In this document: positions 1 through 12,369 of the stretch, piece after piece
Layout: every line of letters starts with the position of its first letter
Position numbering within the stretch: the stretch's first letter is position 1
From: Nymphaea colorata
Taxonomy: Eukaryota; Streptophyta; Magnoliopsida; Nymphaeales; Nymphaeaceae
DNA: 64,000 bases
Assembly: GCF_008831285.2 (NCBI RefSeq)
Contig: NC_045147.1
Location: 19,348,581 to 19,412,580, forward strand
Direction of reading: 5' to 3'
Notes under the pieces: model-generated
The model's input: the letters and a program-made list of their open reading frames with translations, nothing else
Told to the model about the DNA's origin: nothing
Database searches by the model: none
Translations under genes and position numbers: made by a program

Positions 1-135
1 AAAAATCGGATTTAGATACAGATGTTAATCTAAAAATCAGATTCAAATTATGGATTTGGATTTCGGATTCAGATATGGTATAGATTTTGAAGTCAAATAT
101 GAATATGAAACCGAAATGTACATATATATCTGAAA
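1..135. repeat. Degenerate ggatt-rich repeat array, cut by left edge
   Basis: The first ~135 bases are an imperfect array of words such as ggattt, ggattc, agatat and aaatc that recur every 6-20 bases. It has the look of the low-complexity, degenerate satellite-like arrays common in plant intergenic DNA. No reading frame is maintained. The array continues beyond the left edge, so its full size is unknown. Confidence 0.45.
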
Positions 136-3100
136 AAGCTAATATAGTAAAGTATGTCTGATTCGAATTCTGTCCCTTCATATGTCTAGTTCTATGCCTG
201 AATCTGGTCGCATTCTTTCCACATTTCTTCGATTTGAACAGTTAACGTGTTTAGAGGCCCTGGTTTTCGGACCTTAGGAACAGAGATTGACTGCGCTAGT
301 CTAGGTTCAGGTGCCAACATTCAATTAAGCCTGGACTGCCACGGCTAGCCAATATCCCATCATAGAGACAGTAGCTGGCTAGGTTCAAGAAATGGGACAG
401 CCATGGATAGACATCTTCAACCTTTCAAGGTCCAATCCATCAGACTCAAGTCCTTCTCCTTGCCACCTCTCTCGACCTTTAGCTAGCCAAGACATTCACC
501 TTTCTGCAGTACTTTCAAGCTTGGCGGTTGACCGAACCAGTGGACGCGAGCGCGCATCCTTGTGCTTGATTGATATTGCTTTTGGCAGGTATATATGTAT
601 CTCTCAAGAAATGACACATAAAATTATGGTGCTTTAGTTGTCGCCAACTTATGATTTCCTCAATTCCACGTAAGGATCGAGCCAGTTGCCTAAAAACATG
701 TCCAAGTTAGTGAAGTTTGGCCTGTTCAATCGAAAGATTCCACATCTGCGACCACAGATCCATGTTCAGTCAAGTTCTTATCGGCCTTATCATGCAATTG
801 TAGATCTCTGGATACTGCAATAACTTGTAAGTTCCAGAGTTTCGTAACATGGACTTGGAACATCTAAATTAAGAGCATATAAGCGCCGCCGAATGCTGCC
901 AAAATCTGTAGCTTTCAAAGGTCTTTCAGTTCTTCTCACTGCCTGGGTGAAACTGCGCATTAGCTAAAAGCCACGGAGATCCAAAGCTTCCTTGTCTAGC
1001 AAGATGGTTTTAGGATAATCCCCATTTATCCTGATATGTAATTTCCCAGATAATCCTATTTGTTGAAAAGAGCCACTAGTCTGAACAGGTCTTGTTGGAT
1101 CACCGGAACTATTTTGAATTTTATGTGGCATTCAAATGTCAATAGCCAGCATCGACCTGGATTGCTTGTATCTTCTCTTGCTCGATTGTAGCCAGTTATT
1201 AGAAGACAGCCAAATGCTGCCATTTGTTAGCTGTAGGCACTGAAGCGATGAGTTGAGAGGCAGCTGATCTAATTACATTGAATGGCTCCAAACCAGCCAA
1301 TCAGTGGGTGTCTCCTTCAAAAATAATGCAAAATTGGTCCAATCAACACACAATAATGGGCGTTAAATAATCATTGGTTCGCGCTAGGTATTTCGCAGTG
1401 GTGGAGACAAGATTTTTTAGTTGATGAGCACTTGAGTCATCCACCCCAGTCTGGTCTGAGCATCACATATGGCAGGACCCATGTCCTTTATATATATATA
1501 TATATATGTGTGTATAGGTTCACAATAACAAAATCAAGTTTGAGACAAATCGTACAAACTTTGTGAACTAGATGATAGTTTAATGAAGTTCTACTTTCTA
1601 TAGTTTTTACCACTTTCAAGTATTAGTATTCCTGGTAAAAGCCAATATATTTCTGAGTTTTTCTTGGAAAAGAAACAGTGAAGATGAACAATCCAGTAAT
1701 TATGCCACATAATACGTCTTCTTACCTTGTAATACTTCTTGCACGTGAATGCATGCAGGCGAGATCTACTGGAGGTAAGTTTGGCTGGACCCCTTATCTC
1801 AGATAAGTTGCCCCATAAAAACATTGGGCGTGTTCTTGAGGAAAATATTTGGACGGTAACAAAGTTTCAAGGGAAAAAAGATCACAATTAATGTTTGCGT
1901 CATTAGATATTTTATCAGTAATTTGAGACTGAATATCTTATCACTAGATACTGTGCATTCATGAAGACTGAATATCTTTTCTCTACCTGTGATATGAGAT
2001 GATACGTCCAAAAACAGACCCTACATTTTGTGGGCATCGATTGTCATCCGTCTTAACGTCAAAAGAAAAGGGTGAACAAAAGATAGCTGTAGCTGTAGGT
2101 CTTCACGTATGCATGTTCATGGACGGGTCTGTCCATATTAATGCCCCCATCGTTGGATCCATCATCCATCAATAGTTAATGGTCCAAAAGTAGCAGAAAA
2201 CGGTTTGCTTTGGTCAGATCTAGAAGAAGCAAGGCACTGGTATCCAAACGGACCCCATCATCCTCTGGGTCCCCTTCGTTTGCTCTATGGTTCTAAATCT
2301 TTTACAAAGTTTGTGCTCTTCTTCAATCATAAATACGGCAATATCATCTTTATGATGTCCAGAGACTTAAAGGTCATGCCCTAATTACGAGAAAATTAAG
2401 CAATTTGTGGTTGCTGGTTGTCAGTATATATATCTTAACAGTCAGAACCTCCTCCTTGATACTAAGCGCGGCTGCGGTGTTACGCTGTACTCACGGAAAA
2501 GCTACTTGCGTTTAACAATTTATAGCAATGATAAAATATCTGTTACTCTCTCTAAAAAGCCAGAGACTTCCGAACTATATAATTTCACTCTAGCTTTATG
2601 TGAAATTGAGATTGAATTGTAAGCTATCAAGAAATTTGGAGCAAGGTTGATTTATTTTTACCATTTCTCATATATCTAGACATGGTTATAACATGTCAAA
2701 AATTTTATGAAGTCACTATTTGTGGATGTATTTAACTACCCAGGTTGCCCTTTTCCTTTAATCAATTAATGGTCTTTTACTATCATTGATTCCGGTACAT
2801 TCGAGGGAATTTGTACTTCTCTTCCATGCAAAAGCTGCTTCCTTCTTAGGAAGAAAAGGTGAGTCGGGGTTTCCCGTTTGAAGGCTAATGTTCTTTGTCG
2901 TCTCCTTTTTCTAATTAGGTAATGGTAGCTATTCACCTTTGAGAGTTGCTTTCGAGATGCGGAGAAGCTGGTTATATGCACAAGCATGTGCAGATATAAA
3001 AGTGTCATGACACCCACCCCAAAATTGGTTCATGGGCATCCTAAAAGTAGGTCAAGGATAACATGTCATGCATTGAGAGTTGTGCACGGTGCACTCAAGT

Positions 3101-4149
3101 GGATTAAAAGCTAAAGCACTAAAGTCTGATGTTATTGCTTCTATCTCTCTTGATCAATTGTCGCTGGATTTTTTAGAGAGTTTTGCTTACGTCAAGGTCT
3201 AACCATCATATCTAATAACTAAATTCATATTAATTGTAATATGAGTTGCGACTGATGCATGTATGTGTGGTTTTAACAGCATTATATTAATATGCTACCG
3301 TCCTTGATTATGGTATTGCCGCTGTTTTTTCTTCTTGTTGCTGTCGGTAGGATCGACTTAATGGCGGATGATAATACATCATCGTGATTGTGATGAATAT
3401 GACTAATCAATATCTAGATCAGTGCTTAGTTTGAAATTCAGTAAGGTAGCCATCACAAACATGTATATTTATGATCACTCTTTGTAGCTAAGCGATTAGC
3501 TTGCAGCAGAACATGTACATGATGCAACATGCTGGAGTTTTTGGAATCAAGTTGGTGTTTGAAACAAAAAAACAAAACCGAAATGTTTGGTAGGCCTGTT
3601 GCTTTTGATGACAAAATAAGAATAATTTACTGAAGAATTTTGAAGAAAATTTTACATGCTTTGTTTATGAAACTGTTAATTTATCTGCAGATGGAAAAGA
3701 GAAAAGAGTGACAGAGCGTGACAGCTACGCACCAACCTACTTTGCTCTAACGCTTCAAACTGACAAGAAACCCATTTCTTATTAGCTAGAATTTTGGATG
3801 GCTTGGTCCTGAAGATCGCAGCCAAGGATAATACAAATTTTGCTTTAGTGATCCCTGCAACTATTCGCTCTTCATTCTCTTCCTCTTCCCTGAAGTTGGC
3901 ATCTCTGCCTAACCAGGCATTCATCTAAAGGAAAAAGGATTAGAACAGGTTCAGTAAAGGTCCACCACTCTTCTTCTCACAGCAACCTAATTCCCACCTG
4001 AAATTCAGGCTTTCTTTTTCTCTCCATATGAAGGATAGCTACAATCGGCTCGGTTGAGTAACTACGTCCTCAGTTCCAGTGTTGGGTGGTGCTATTTTGA
4101 TGGTATTAAGAAGTGTTGATCATGAAATTGGGAACAATGATAAAGGCAA

Positions 4150-4325
4150 AATGTTTTCTTGAGTAGGGCTCAATTATAGTTTAAAAATTTTAACAAGGGT
4201 CAAAATATAAATTTTTATATATGATAAATAAATTTTTATAAAATTTACATGTAAATTAAAAAAAAATTGATAAGGGGCCAAGACCCCTCACAGGAAACCC
4301 CACCCCCCATGGCTCTGCCTCTCAT
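4150..4325. repeat. Decayed AT-rich element with 'ggctctgcct' end
   Basis: An AT-rich body (many aaatttt/ttataa words) ends in a C-rich stretch, ccccaccccccatggctctgcct. The layout resembles the MITE at 54927-55139: a run with acattaaa-type words, then 'ggcc...cccc' and a terminal region like the reverse complement of CAGGGGTGGAGC. No target-site duplication is visible and the left end is unclear. It is probably a degraded relative of the same broad group of non-autonomous DNA transposons. Confidence 0.35.
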
Positions 4326-4389
4326 TAGGGATGTTGCTTGTGAAAGCCAAATAGAACTGTTCTTGTTCCTATCTGTCAATGCGCTAAAT

Positions 4390-4416
4390 GACTATTTATG
4401 ACATAAGAATATATAA

Positions 4417-4460
<44 letters not shown>

Positions 4461-4740
4461 ACGTCAAACATTTTTCAAATGACCGTTCAAGTTGAAGGTA
4501 TATATATATATAAATAAATAATCGCGTCGAACATTTTCCAAATGACCCCTGAAGTGAAAGGTCACTATCTTCAGGCATAAAATTCTTTCGAGGGAACCTT
4601 CTCAATTGTTGCCAAATGTCTGAGGCTATTTTGCATTATTAATTTACGTGCAGTCGCCTATGGATATGAGGTCATTGATGACTATATATATATATTACCT
4701 AAACACATAGGTCATTGATGATTATATATATATATATATC
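4390..4740. repeat. Cluster of AT microsatellites and short direct repeats
   Basis: A long (AT)n tract at 4420-4455 is followed by two diverged copies of a ~45-bp unit at 4457-4499 and 4517-4562, sharing cgtc-aacatttt-caaatgacc. Then come two near-identical 28-bp copies at 4669-4696 and 4709-4736, each beginning aggtcattgatga and running into (AT)n. This looks like replication slippage seeded by the AT tract. Confidence 0.7.
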
Positions 4741-7700
4741 ACCCTAGAATCCTTAGAATGGGGTGACAAGATGCGGTCACCGGTATATGGTGAAAGGACC
4801 CTCGCCAGACACACCCATCTAGCTGTAGGACCCATTTGAGCAGTAACCTTGTTGAAGAATATAGGCGCAGTATTCTGGGCCTTTCGACATACGGCATAGG
4901 GCCGTGCTCTGTGTTTCGTTGCATAGGACACATCCGCAGTGACATTAGGGCTCAGTAAGCGGACCACATTCCTGCCCTGTCCGGCCAGAGAAATTCAATT
5001 ACATCATTGAAATTAATTAAGGTGGACAAAACCTACCATATTCTCCATGTCTTTGTGTCTCCTTGTTTCTTTTCTCTTTCCCTTTCTCTGTCACTCTTGA
5101 AGATAATCGAAGCAGCTGCTTCCTCTTTCTGTATGGTTTATTAACAGTAAACCTTTTACGTGCCATTTCTGTTTCAAGCCAAACCACCAATATTAATATC
5201 AGTTGTAAGGTGTCCCACAGATCATGCATGCAACAGATATTTTACAGAAGTCATCAGACACATTTAAGGGCGTGTTTGATGAGGGCAGAAACCATTCAGG
5301 GTATACTCTGTCCTGGATGACAGTAAACTTTTCTTTTTTCTGTCTGCGGGTTTCATATTTGAAAAGGTGGTGCTCAGAACAGACATTCTTTAACCCAAGC
5401 AAAGAGTGTCTCATCCATCCAATGAACCTAGAGAGAATAGTAATCAGCTGCAGCGGAGATTGTGTAAGAACCAGATAAGTAATCTGCAACTTTACAGCTG
5501 GCGGTAAAGAATTATTTCAGTTTTCCTGCAATCTGAGTTGATAGGGAATCATTTCTCCCTAACAACATGATGCCTTTTTTTTTATATCTTTTCTCGACTC
5601 TCTGGAATACCTTCTCTGAGATTCGATTCTATTATGCTTTTTTCATTCTCCAAATCATCTAAGGGAAAACCCGCTATCCCCAACAAGTACTGTCATGGCT
5701 TCTTGTTAAAAAATCCGTGCGAGTTTCACCATTCACTGCAAAGTATTAGTTTTTAGCTTACCGTAAGTTAGAGATCACCAATGAAATTACAGCAACCCTG
5801 ACTGGTAAGTTGGAAGCAGAGTCGGTGTGAGCTGCCATTATTGAATTTAGTTAATGGTCTAATCTCCCATGTTCAGATTGTATCATTGTAACCTTTAAGT
5901 GTGGAGGTGTGGATCCTGGCACTATGCCATTGATCTGCATCTTATGCTTTCGCACAGGGCATGTGGGAATTTTTCTCTGATCAGGAAGCAGGCCCAACGG
6001 GTGTTCTGGGTTCTTCTGGGATTCTCCACATAAGAACTTGAAAAATATTATAGTTGACGATCTTTGTCAAATCAGATCATACTGTGTGCAATAAAAGCAT
6101 CCGCTGTATACACAATTCCCACATCACATCTCACTTGGAAACCGTGTCCTTGCACACATCATGTTGAAGCACAATCCCATGCCTCCGCTTTCTGAAACAA
6201 AGACATCAAGAAAAGGCACGGATTTCTTGTATCTATGTGGCTGGCAACACGTGGCTATACATGTGAGTTTCACACACACACACACACTGGTTTTCTGTGA
6301 ATACCCATTCCCTGGTTTTAGAAGCAAAAGCTAGCAGGCCGGCAGAAATCTTCAGCGGGATGGCCATGCTTCAAGTTCGTAGCTCTCGTTCTCTCATCAC
6401 AACACAGTAAAATACAGGAACCCATGAACATTGGACCCCACTCAACTTATATGGTGTTCTTTTGGAAAGAGATCTTATTCAAATACTTGGTTCAAGTAAT
6501 ATGATTGGTGCCCATTATTTCTTCTGCTTCCCTTTCGCCGGTTTTACTCTTTTCCACATCTTTTTATTTTTTCACTTCTTCATCATTTGCGTCTTTTGGG
6601 GAGGCATTTCTTGTCCTTCATTCACGCCAGACATACAAGGGCCCGATCATATGGCCTGCATTGTGTGGTCGGTGTCCAAGAGTCATATGAATATGTTAAA
6701 TATGAATAGGTGAAAAGAAAAGGAAGATGAGACAAGGAAGATGAAGACATTAAATGTATGCATGAAGTTCGATCGACTTAAAAGGGTCCAACTCAATCGA
6801 ATAGAGAAAATTAGTGCCCTTCTTTCTTTTTCCATTTTGATTCTGTAGCTGATGTACATATACAAAAGCATCTCATTATTCGAAAAGCTTAGTTAATTAG
6901 TCAATTTATTAGTGACTAAGAAATTAAAGATAATTACTTGTCTACAAATGACAGATACCATTTGTCCATAATGATTAGTTTCATAAAAATCTACAGATGA
7001 ACGGCATCTAGAGCATCCAATACGTACGACTGAGAACAGGGCTCCAGTGATGTGGCTCGATGATCAGTTCTGAAACATATCTCTCTGGATGAGGAGCATC
7101 CAACCAGGAACCTCTCATAGGCTGACACCAGTCTGATGCATTAGAACCTGCCCCCCTGAAAGTTGGTCTTTAATTTTGATGAACATTTGGCATCTGGTCA
7201 TGGGATACGCTGCCTAGATAGAGTACTGGTACCACCTACTAGCCATGCTGGTTTCTAGCATTCGTTGTCACCTTGGTAGCAATTAGAACTACTATAGATC
7301 GACTGCCCATCCTCTGTTCCACTCATTTCAATGGTCTTTTTAGAAGAATCTGCTCCTTGCATCGGTAAAACCACAGCACCAAGCTAAGAGCCTCGGCTTG
7401 GATTCCCACCCCCACAAACTGTCCGGATGCTTGGTCTTTGCGCGACATGTGTGTGTCTGTACATATGCGCATGTACACCGTTTAACTACATAAAAATGAA
7501 TTTATTTCATGTTAATCTTCACCTTTCTTATGCTTAATTTTGTGGGTTGGGCAAGCAAAGCTTGTATCTCTGTGTGCATGTGCGAGTGTGCGCACATTGT
7601 ATGTGGAAAAGGTTCTTCTGTTTGCTGTTTTCACAATGGTTTGTTTGTTGAAAGGAGGGACTCCCGATGAACAGAACGATATGTGCATTAGTCGATCAGT

Positions 7701-8159
7701 AGCTTTCGGAATCGACTCCCGATTTGCCAAAATTTCATGGTTCAGGGAAAATGGAAATGGCGAAGGTAAGAAGCCTATGAAAGAGGCCGTGGATGGATTT
7801 GGATCGATCTTTTCAGAAGCATTAGCAAATGCACATATACGTACACAGACACATGTTTATCACTTTATCTGTTCAATATTATATACACGCAAGTAAAAAG
7901 GTGAAATTTTTAATGGCGAGAAGCTCTGTAGAAAACAAATCATTAAAAAGAGAAAGCATGTAAGCCTTGATCACCGTGCCTTGTGACGATATTAGTACCA
8001 GGACGAAGCTCGTGAGGAAAAGCATGTAAAAGTTGGTTTTTGATCGAGCGTTGACATGGTTGTGTGTATATATAGATATATAAAACATCCCAAAAGTTCA
8101 GTGTTAACATGTAAAATTATGGGGAACCTTAAGAGACTTTTGTATTGTCAAGTACTTAG

Positions 8160-8700
8160 TTGTCATAATTCTTAGCTTTTTTGGATGAAAATCGAAACAG
8201 TAAGGAGATGGGTTGAGATTGGTTAGACCAGAAATTCTAGTCTAATGTGGGAGTGGGTCGAATCATTATAATGGCGTCAAAGCCATGTGATACCAATATC
8301 TTTTAAAGTAATCGCAAATACAGGAGAGTGGTGATGTGGGTGCTGCACCATCGTGATAGTTTGATACCCAAATTAATGTCAAAGTTTTAGGAATTGAATG
8401 TTAGAATCCCTTTATTTTATTTTCTTTTCCTATATAGAGTTGAACTTATTAATTAGAATCAGTTCAGTTGGTTGTAATGTGATTGTAATTGGTATTATGT
8501 AATGCCCCTTATATGTATAAGGGACAAAGGCTGACATTCATTTTCTCATATAATGTTTTGTTAAAAAAAAATTCTTAAAATTTTGGGGTCATTACAATGT
8601 TTGGTATTATTAGAGTCGGTTCAACATCCAAACCTAAAGTACCACAAATGTTTGATATTAGAGTCGGTTCAACATCCAAACCTAAAGTACCACACGTATG
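8160..8700. mobile_element. LTR-retroelement fossil (TRIM or copia-like fragment)
   Basis: A 198-bp segment (8399-8596) begins TGTTAGAATCC and ends in CATTACA, as LTRs do. It is followed after a few bases by ttggtattattagagtcgg, which resembles the plant methionine-tRNA primer-binding site TTGGTATCAGAGC. A second tRNA-primer-like word lies on the minus strand near 8290-8312. No coding domain and no partner LTR are visible. I read it as a broken, old fragment of a small LTR element. The short LTR length would suit a TRIM. Confidence 0.35.
8596..8693. repeat. Two tandem copies of a ~47-50 bp unit
   Basis: Copy one (8596-8645) and copy two (8647-8693) are nearly identical. Both contain tagagtcggttcaacatcc and end in aaagtaccac, differing mainly by a three-base indel near the start. 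The unit overlaps the primer-site-like word of the adjacent LTR fossil, so the duplication happened within or next to that element. Confidence 0.8.
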
Positions 8701-9379
8701 AACATGTATGTCTTAAGAATGGCAAATTATAGCACCATAAAAGTTTAGTTTGGTATTTAAAATTATGAGAAATTTTAAAAAAATTATAAAATGATTATTA
8801 AATGGTTGGTTGTTTTGGTTCATAACCTTTTTATGGTAGAACTGAAACTACAACAAAACAAGTTGAGATTCATCTAACCATGCACCTGAGCGCAATATGG
8901 AAATAGGTGAGACCTTACAATATATGTGTATGTGTGTGTCCCCGCAAGTGAACAATATTTTCCATATCAATTTGGCACCTTATCTCTATCACCAACTTCA
9001 AACTAAATATTATAGCAAAGCTAATAAGCCTTGTTAGATGCGACCAGGTGACTTCATCTAGTATCTTACTGCAGCACCCGTGGGATGTACCTCCATAAGA
9101 TATTATGGTTCATCACCGCAACATACGATTCTGGTAACAAGTGCACGCACGCACAGCACACTCACAGAGGTTGGGTTAATCCTTGTCATGCCAAACCGGT
9201 GGCCAGATTGCTCTGCTTCCGCGCAGTCCACATTGTCAACACATCTGCCCACAAAATATTCTTGTGACGATTAAAGTCGCCGTCAAATGGCACCATCAAT
9301 CGACCCTCCCACTTGTTATATCATGAGAAAGCCCGGACTTTCAATCTCACCGTCTCTCCCTCTGTCTCTCACCCTCACC

Positions 9380-11537
9380 ATGGTTGCGATCAGCAAGGAG
9401 AGCAATGGGTCTGTCAGCATACCTGTGATTGACATGTCCGCTGGAGAAGAAAACGTTTCGGAGTTGATGGTGAGGGCGTGTGAGAGATTTGGCTTCTTCA
9501 AGGTGGTCAACCATGGCGTCTCGTGCATGAAGAGAATGGAGAGCGAGGCACTCAGTTTCTTTGAGTTGCCACCTTACGAGAAGCAGAGAGCAGGTCCTCC
9601 TGACCCTCTTGGCTACGGCTGCGGAAAGATAGGGTTCAACGGCGACGCCGGAGAGCTGGAGTACCTGCTTCTCCCCGCAAACCCGCAGTCTGTCGATCAA
9701 AGATCGAGGCAGATTTGCAGGAGAAACCCTTCGCAGTTCAGGTAAAGATCTGATCAGTCGGTCCTTCGCGGTAGTCTTCTGCTTCTTTGAAAAATCACAT
9801 GCGCAACACTTGCAGCATGGAGATTTACCATCCGCAGGTTACGTATGTTGAAGGCGTCCACACACTCTCACCAAAAGATCTACAATAGTTTATATCTGAG
9901 TTTCTCTCCTTTTTGTTTTTATCCCTTGATGGCGCCTCTCCAAAGACACGAAGAAGTTTTTCTATACACAAGAATGTGATTTCATCCTTTTTAGTGCCTG
10001 GAAAGGCGCCGAGTTTGTAGACATATTGAACTTACCTATATATTGTTTTTACGTATATCTATATGTAAGCGTTCGCCACTTCTATAGGACCACCATGTTT
10101 TATTGTTTTTTTCACTTGATGGTATAAGGGCCATAAACAGTTCAAACTCCGCTCGGTTGGGAACCAGGACTTGAAGAGTCCGACCTCATTGGATCTTTGT
10201 TAATTAATCAGATCTTCTCTCTGCTTCAGAGTACTCGAACTCGACCCATTTAAAACCAAGCTAGAGTGTGACTCGCTTAAATTCAGACCCGGAAGCAAAA
10301 AAATGTGGCAAATCTATTTTTTTGATAACTAGTAGTTCATAAACACATCAATGGATCGAAACTCGGGTCCGTATTCAAATGACACCGATCCGTAACCTGT
10401 AGGACTCAGAGCTCACGACCTGCCTCTGTTCCATAGAGAGAAAAGGGGAGGAAGAACACCTTACCGTTACCGGCTTGCCTTCTTGCTCTCCTCGATCAGA
10501 TAACTCTGGTCTTGTCAACTTGGTGACGTTCGTCAGTGCGGCCATTGAAAGGCAATGATAAAAAACTCCCGGTCGCCGTCGACAGATCGGTTTCTCCCTT
10601 GAAAAGGCCGTGCCGCGTTTGTGCCGCCGCCGAGGAGGCGGTCAACCTGCTCTGCTCCTTTCGTACACGCGAGGGGACGACTTTGCCGAATGAGCCACAT
10701 GCAACTTGTATTCGGCAAATTCTAAAATATTTCTACATCCCCGCCATTACCGGAGAAGCCGCCGTTTCAATTACAGTGTGATTACGACCGCCGAAAACAT
10801 TTGTGGAAGACTTGGCGAGATGACATTGATTATGAATGTTGATATCATAGAATTTCAAATATTATTGCTTGTGCTTGCAGCCGTGTTGTGAATGGGTACA
10901 TTAAAGAATTGCGAGAACTGGCGTGTAAGATACTGGAGTCGTTGGCTCAGGGGCTTGGCCTCAAAGAGCGGGACGTGCTGAGCAGATTTCTGAGGGATGA
11001 AGGGAATGACTCTGTTTTCAGGCTCAACCGCTACCCAGTATGCCAAGAGGAGGCTCATCTGCCGGCGGCGTCGCAGAGTAAGGTGGGGTTCGGAGAGCAT
11101 TCCGACCCTCAGATACTCTCGCTGTTGACGTCCAACAACGAACCCGGGCTGCAGATTTGTCTGAGAGATGGCCGCTGGCTTCCCGTTTCTGCCGACCCCA
11201 GTTCCTTCTTCGTTCTCGTGGGCGACTGTCTCCAGGTTTCACCTCTCTCTCAAGAAAAGGAAGCTCTTATAATTTATAAGATGCGCGAGCGTTGTTGATC
11301 CTGAATAAGTTGTCATGTGTGATGCATCAAAGAGTAATTAAATCACAAAAAACTAGTTATTTTTTAAAACAAAAATTAAGAAAATAAAATGCCATTTAAA
11401 ATTAAAAAAAAAGTGTGTTAAAAAACGTTTCCAACAAAAAAAAAAACACGTTTTTTCGTGTTTTTTTATTTTTCTGTTGCAAATCTACGTGTTATTGTTT
11501 TTCACTTACTTTATTTTTCTACTATTTTTAGTTTTTT

Positions 11538-11578
<41 letters not shown>

Positions 11579-12369
11579 ATTTTTCAAGTTTACCGTATTA
11601 TACCCAAACAAAACATTGCCGTTTAAAACTCTGAAACGTTATTTATTACTATCATTTGAACTCATTATTAGGCTTTTGCTAACTGTACATTTTGATTTTG
11701 CTTTTTATCCTAATTTCACCAATTTCACTCACATTTTGCTTCTTATCCTAATTTCACCAATTTCACTCACATTTTGATCAACCATCTTTGCTGTGATCAT
11801 TGGTGGAGCTAGGATTTTTTAGCTGTGGAGCACTTGAAGTGATGTTGTATATAATTTTAAAGTCATAGCAATGTGATAGCAATGTGACATTAAAGCAATG
11901 TGATGTTGAAGACATTATAATGCCATTTTTGACGGCCTCGTGTTGTCCAATACGTAGTAAATCTGTAACTTTCCTTGGCTTCTGGAACTTATTTGCTAGT
12001 GTAGTTAGCTGGACCCGTGATCGGTATCAACCCCTTACACAAGTAAGCCGATGCAGCCTTAAACCCCAGCCTTGGCTTCTCATTACTCGTTGGAACTCTT
12101 CACGTACATTATTTTTCATTATCATCTGGCAGGTGTTGACGAATGGAAGGTTTGAAAGCGTGAGGCACAGGGTGATGAGCAGCTCCAAGTCAAGAATGTC
12201 CATGGTGTATTTTGGTGCACCCAGCTTGCACTCACGGATCTTCCCCCTCCCACCGCTGGTGACCCAGTCTAACTGCAAATACAGGTCCTTCACATGGTCC
12301 GAGTACAAGAAGACTTGCTACTCCCTCAGGTTGGGGCAGAGTCGCCTTGGCATCTATGAAACTAATTAA
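9380..12369 (+). CDS. GA2ox: Gibberellin 2-oxidase (C19-GA type)
   Basis: This is a 2-oxoglutarate/Fe(II) dioxygenase that inactivates bioactive C19 gibberellins by 2-beta-hydroxylation in the cytosol. Exons are 9380-9741, 10881-11235 and 12133-12369. Phases close to give 317 residues. The N-terminal DIOX_N region contains FGFFKVVNHGV-type sequence and the GA2ox hallmark RAGPPDPLGYG followed by EYLLLPANPQ. The iron ligands are His194 and Asp196 (GFGEHSDPQ) and His251 (VRHRV). The 2-oxoglutarate-binding Arg260-x-Ser262 is present. Both intron positions (before RVVNGY and before VLTNGRF) are those of plant GA2ox genes. An in-frame ATG at 9287 would add 31 residues. I chose 9380 because family members begin MV-x-x-S. 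Intron 2 carries an (AT)n tract and a 38-bp tandem duplication. The gene looks intact. Confidence 0.93.
10440..10790. other. GC-richer stretch inside GA2ox intron 1
   Basis: This part of intron 1 is noticeably richer in G and C (gccgccgccgaggaggcgg, ccgtcgacag) than the rest of the intron and stays open for 81 codons on the + strand. The translation shows no match to the oxidase or to any family I know, and the gene closes in phase without it. It may be an old insertion or an unrelated remnant. Confidence 0.4.
11545..11575. repeat. (AT)n microsatellite in GA2ox intron 2
   Basis: An uninterrupted alternating AT run of about 31 bases lies within the AT-rich second intron. Confidence 0.9.
11696..11771. 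repeat. 38-bp tandem duplication in GA2ox intron 2
   Basis: Copies at 11696-11733 and 11734-11771 abut exactly and differ at one base (cttttta versus cttctta). Both contain taatttcaccaatttcactc. The high identity indicates a recent slippage event, so it may vary between accessions. Confidence 0.92.

Larger units (their letters stand above)
136..9286. other. Gene-poor intergenic region
   Basis: I see no supportable gene in this 9 kb. Open frames are all at or below 118 codons, occur on both strands, and lack splice-linked partners or family motifs. The longest (7540-7896, +) resembles no protein I know. Contents that can be named are microsatellites (TA at 1489-1507), a cluster of short local repeats (4390-4740), a decayed repeat fragment near 4150-4325 and an LTR-type fossil near 8160-8700. 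The last few hundred bases presumably hold the promoter of the gibberellin oxidase gene. Confidence 0.6.

Noticed and set aside
7540-7896. 118-codon open frame on the plus strand
   Set aside because: No family resemblance, mixed low-complexity sequence (cacatatacgtacacagacacatg), no promoter or splice context.
10536-10781. Possible extra exon in GA2ox intron 1
   Set aside because: The three-exon model closes in phase with all GA2ox motifs, and the translation of this stretch matches no dioxygenase segment.
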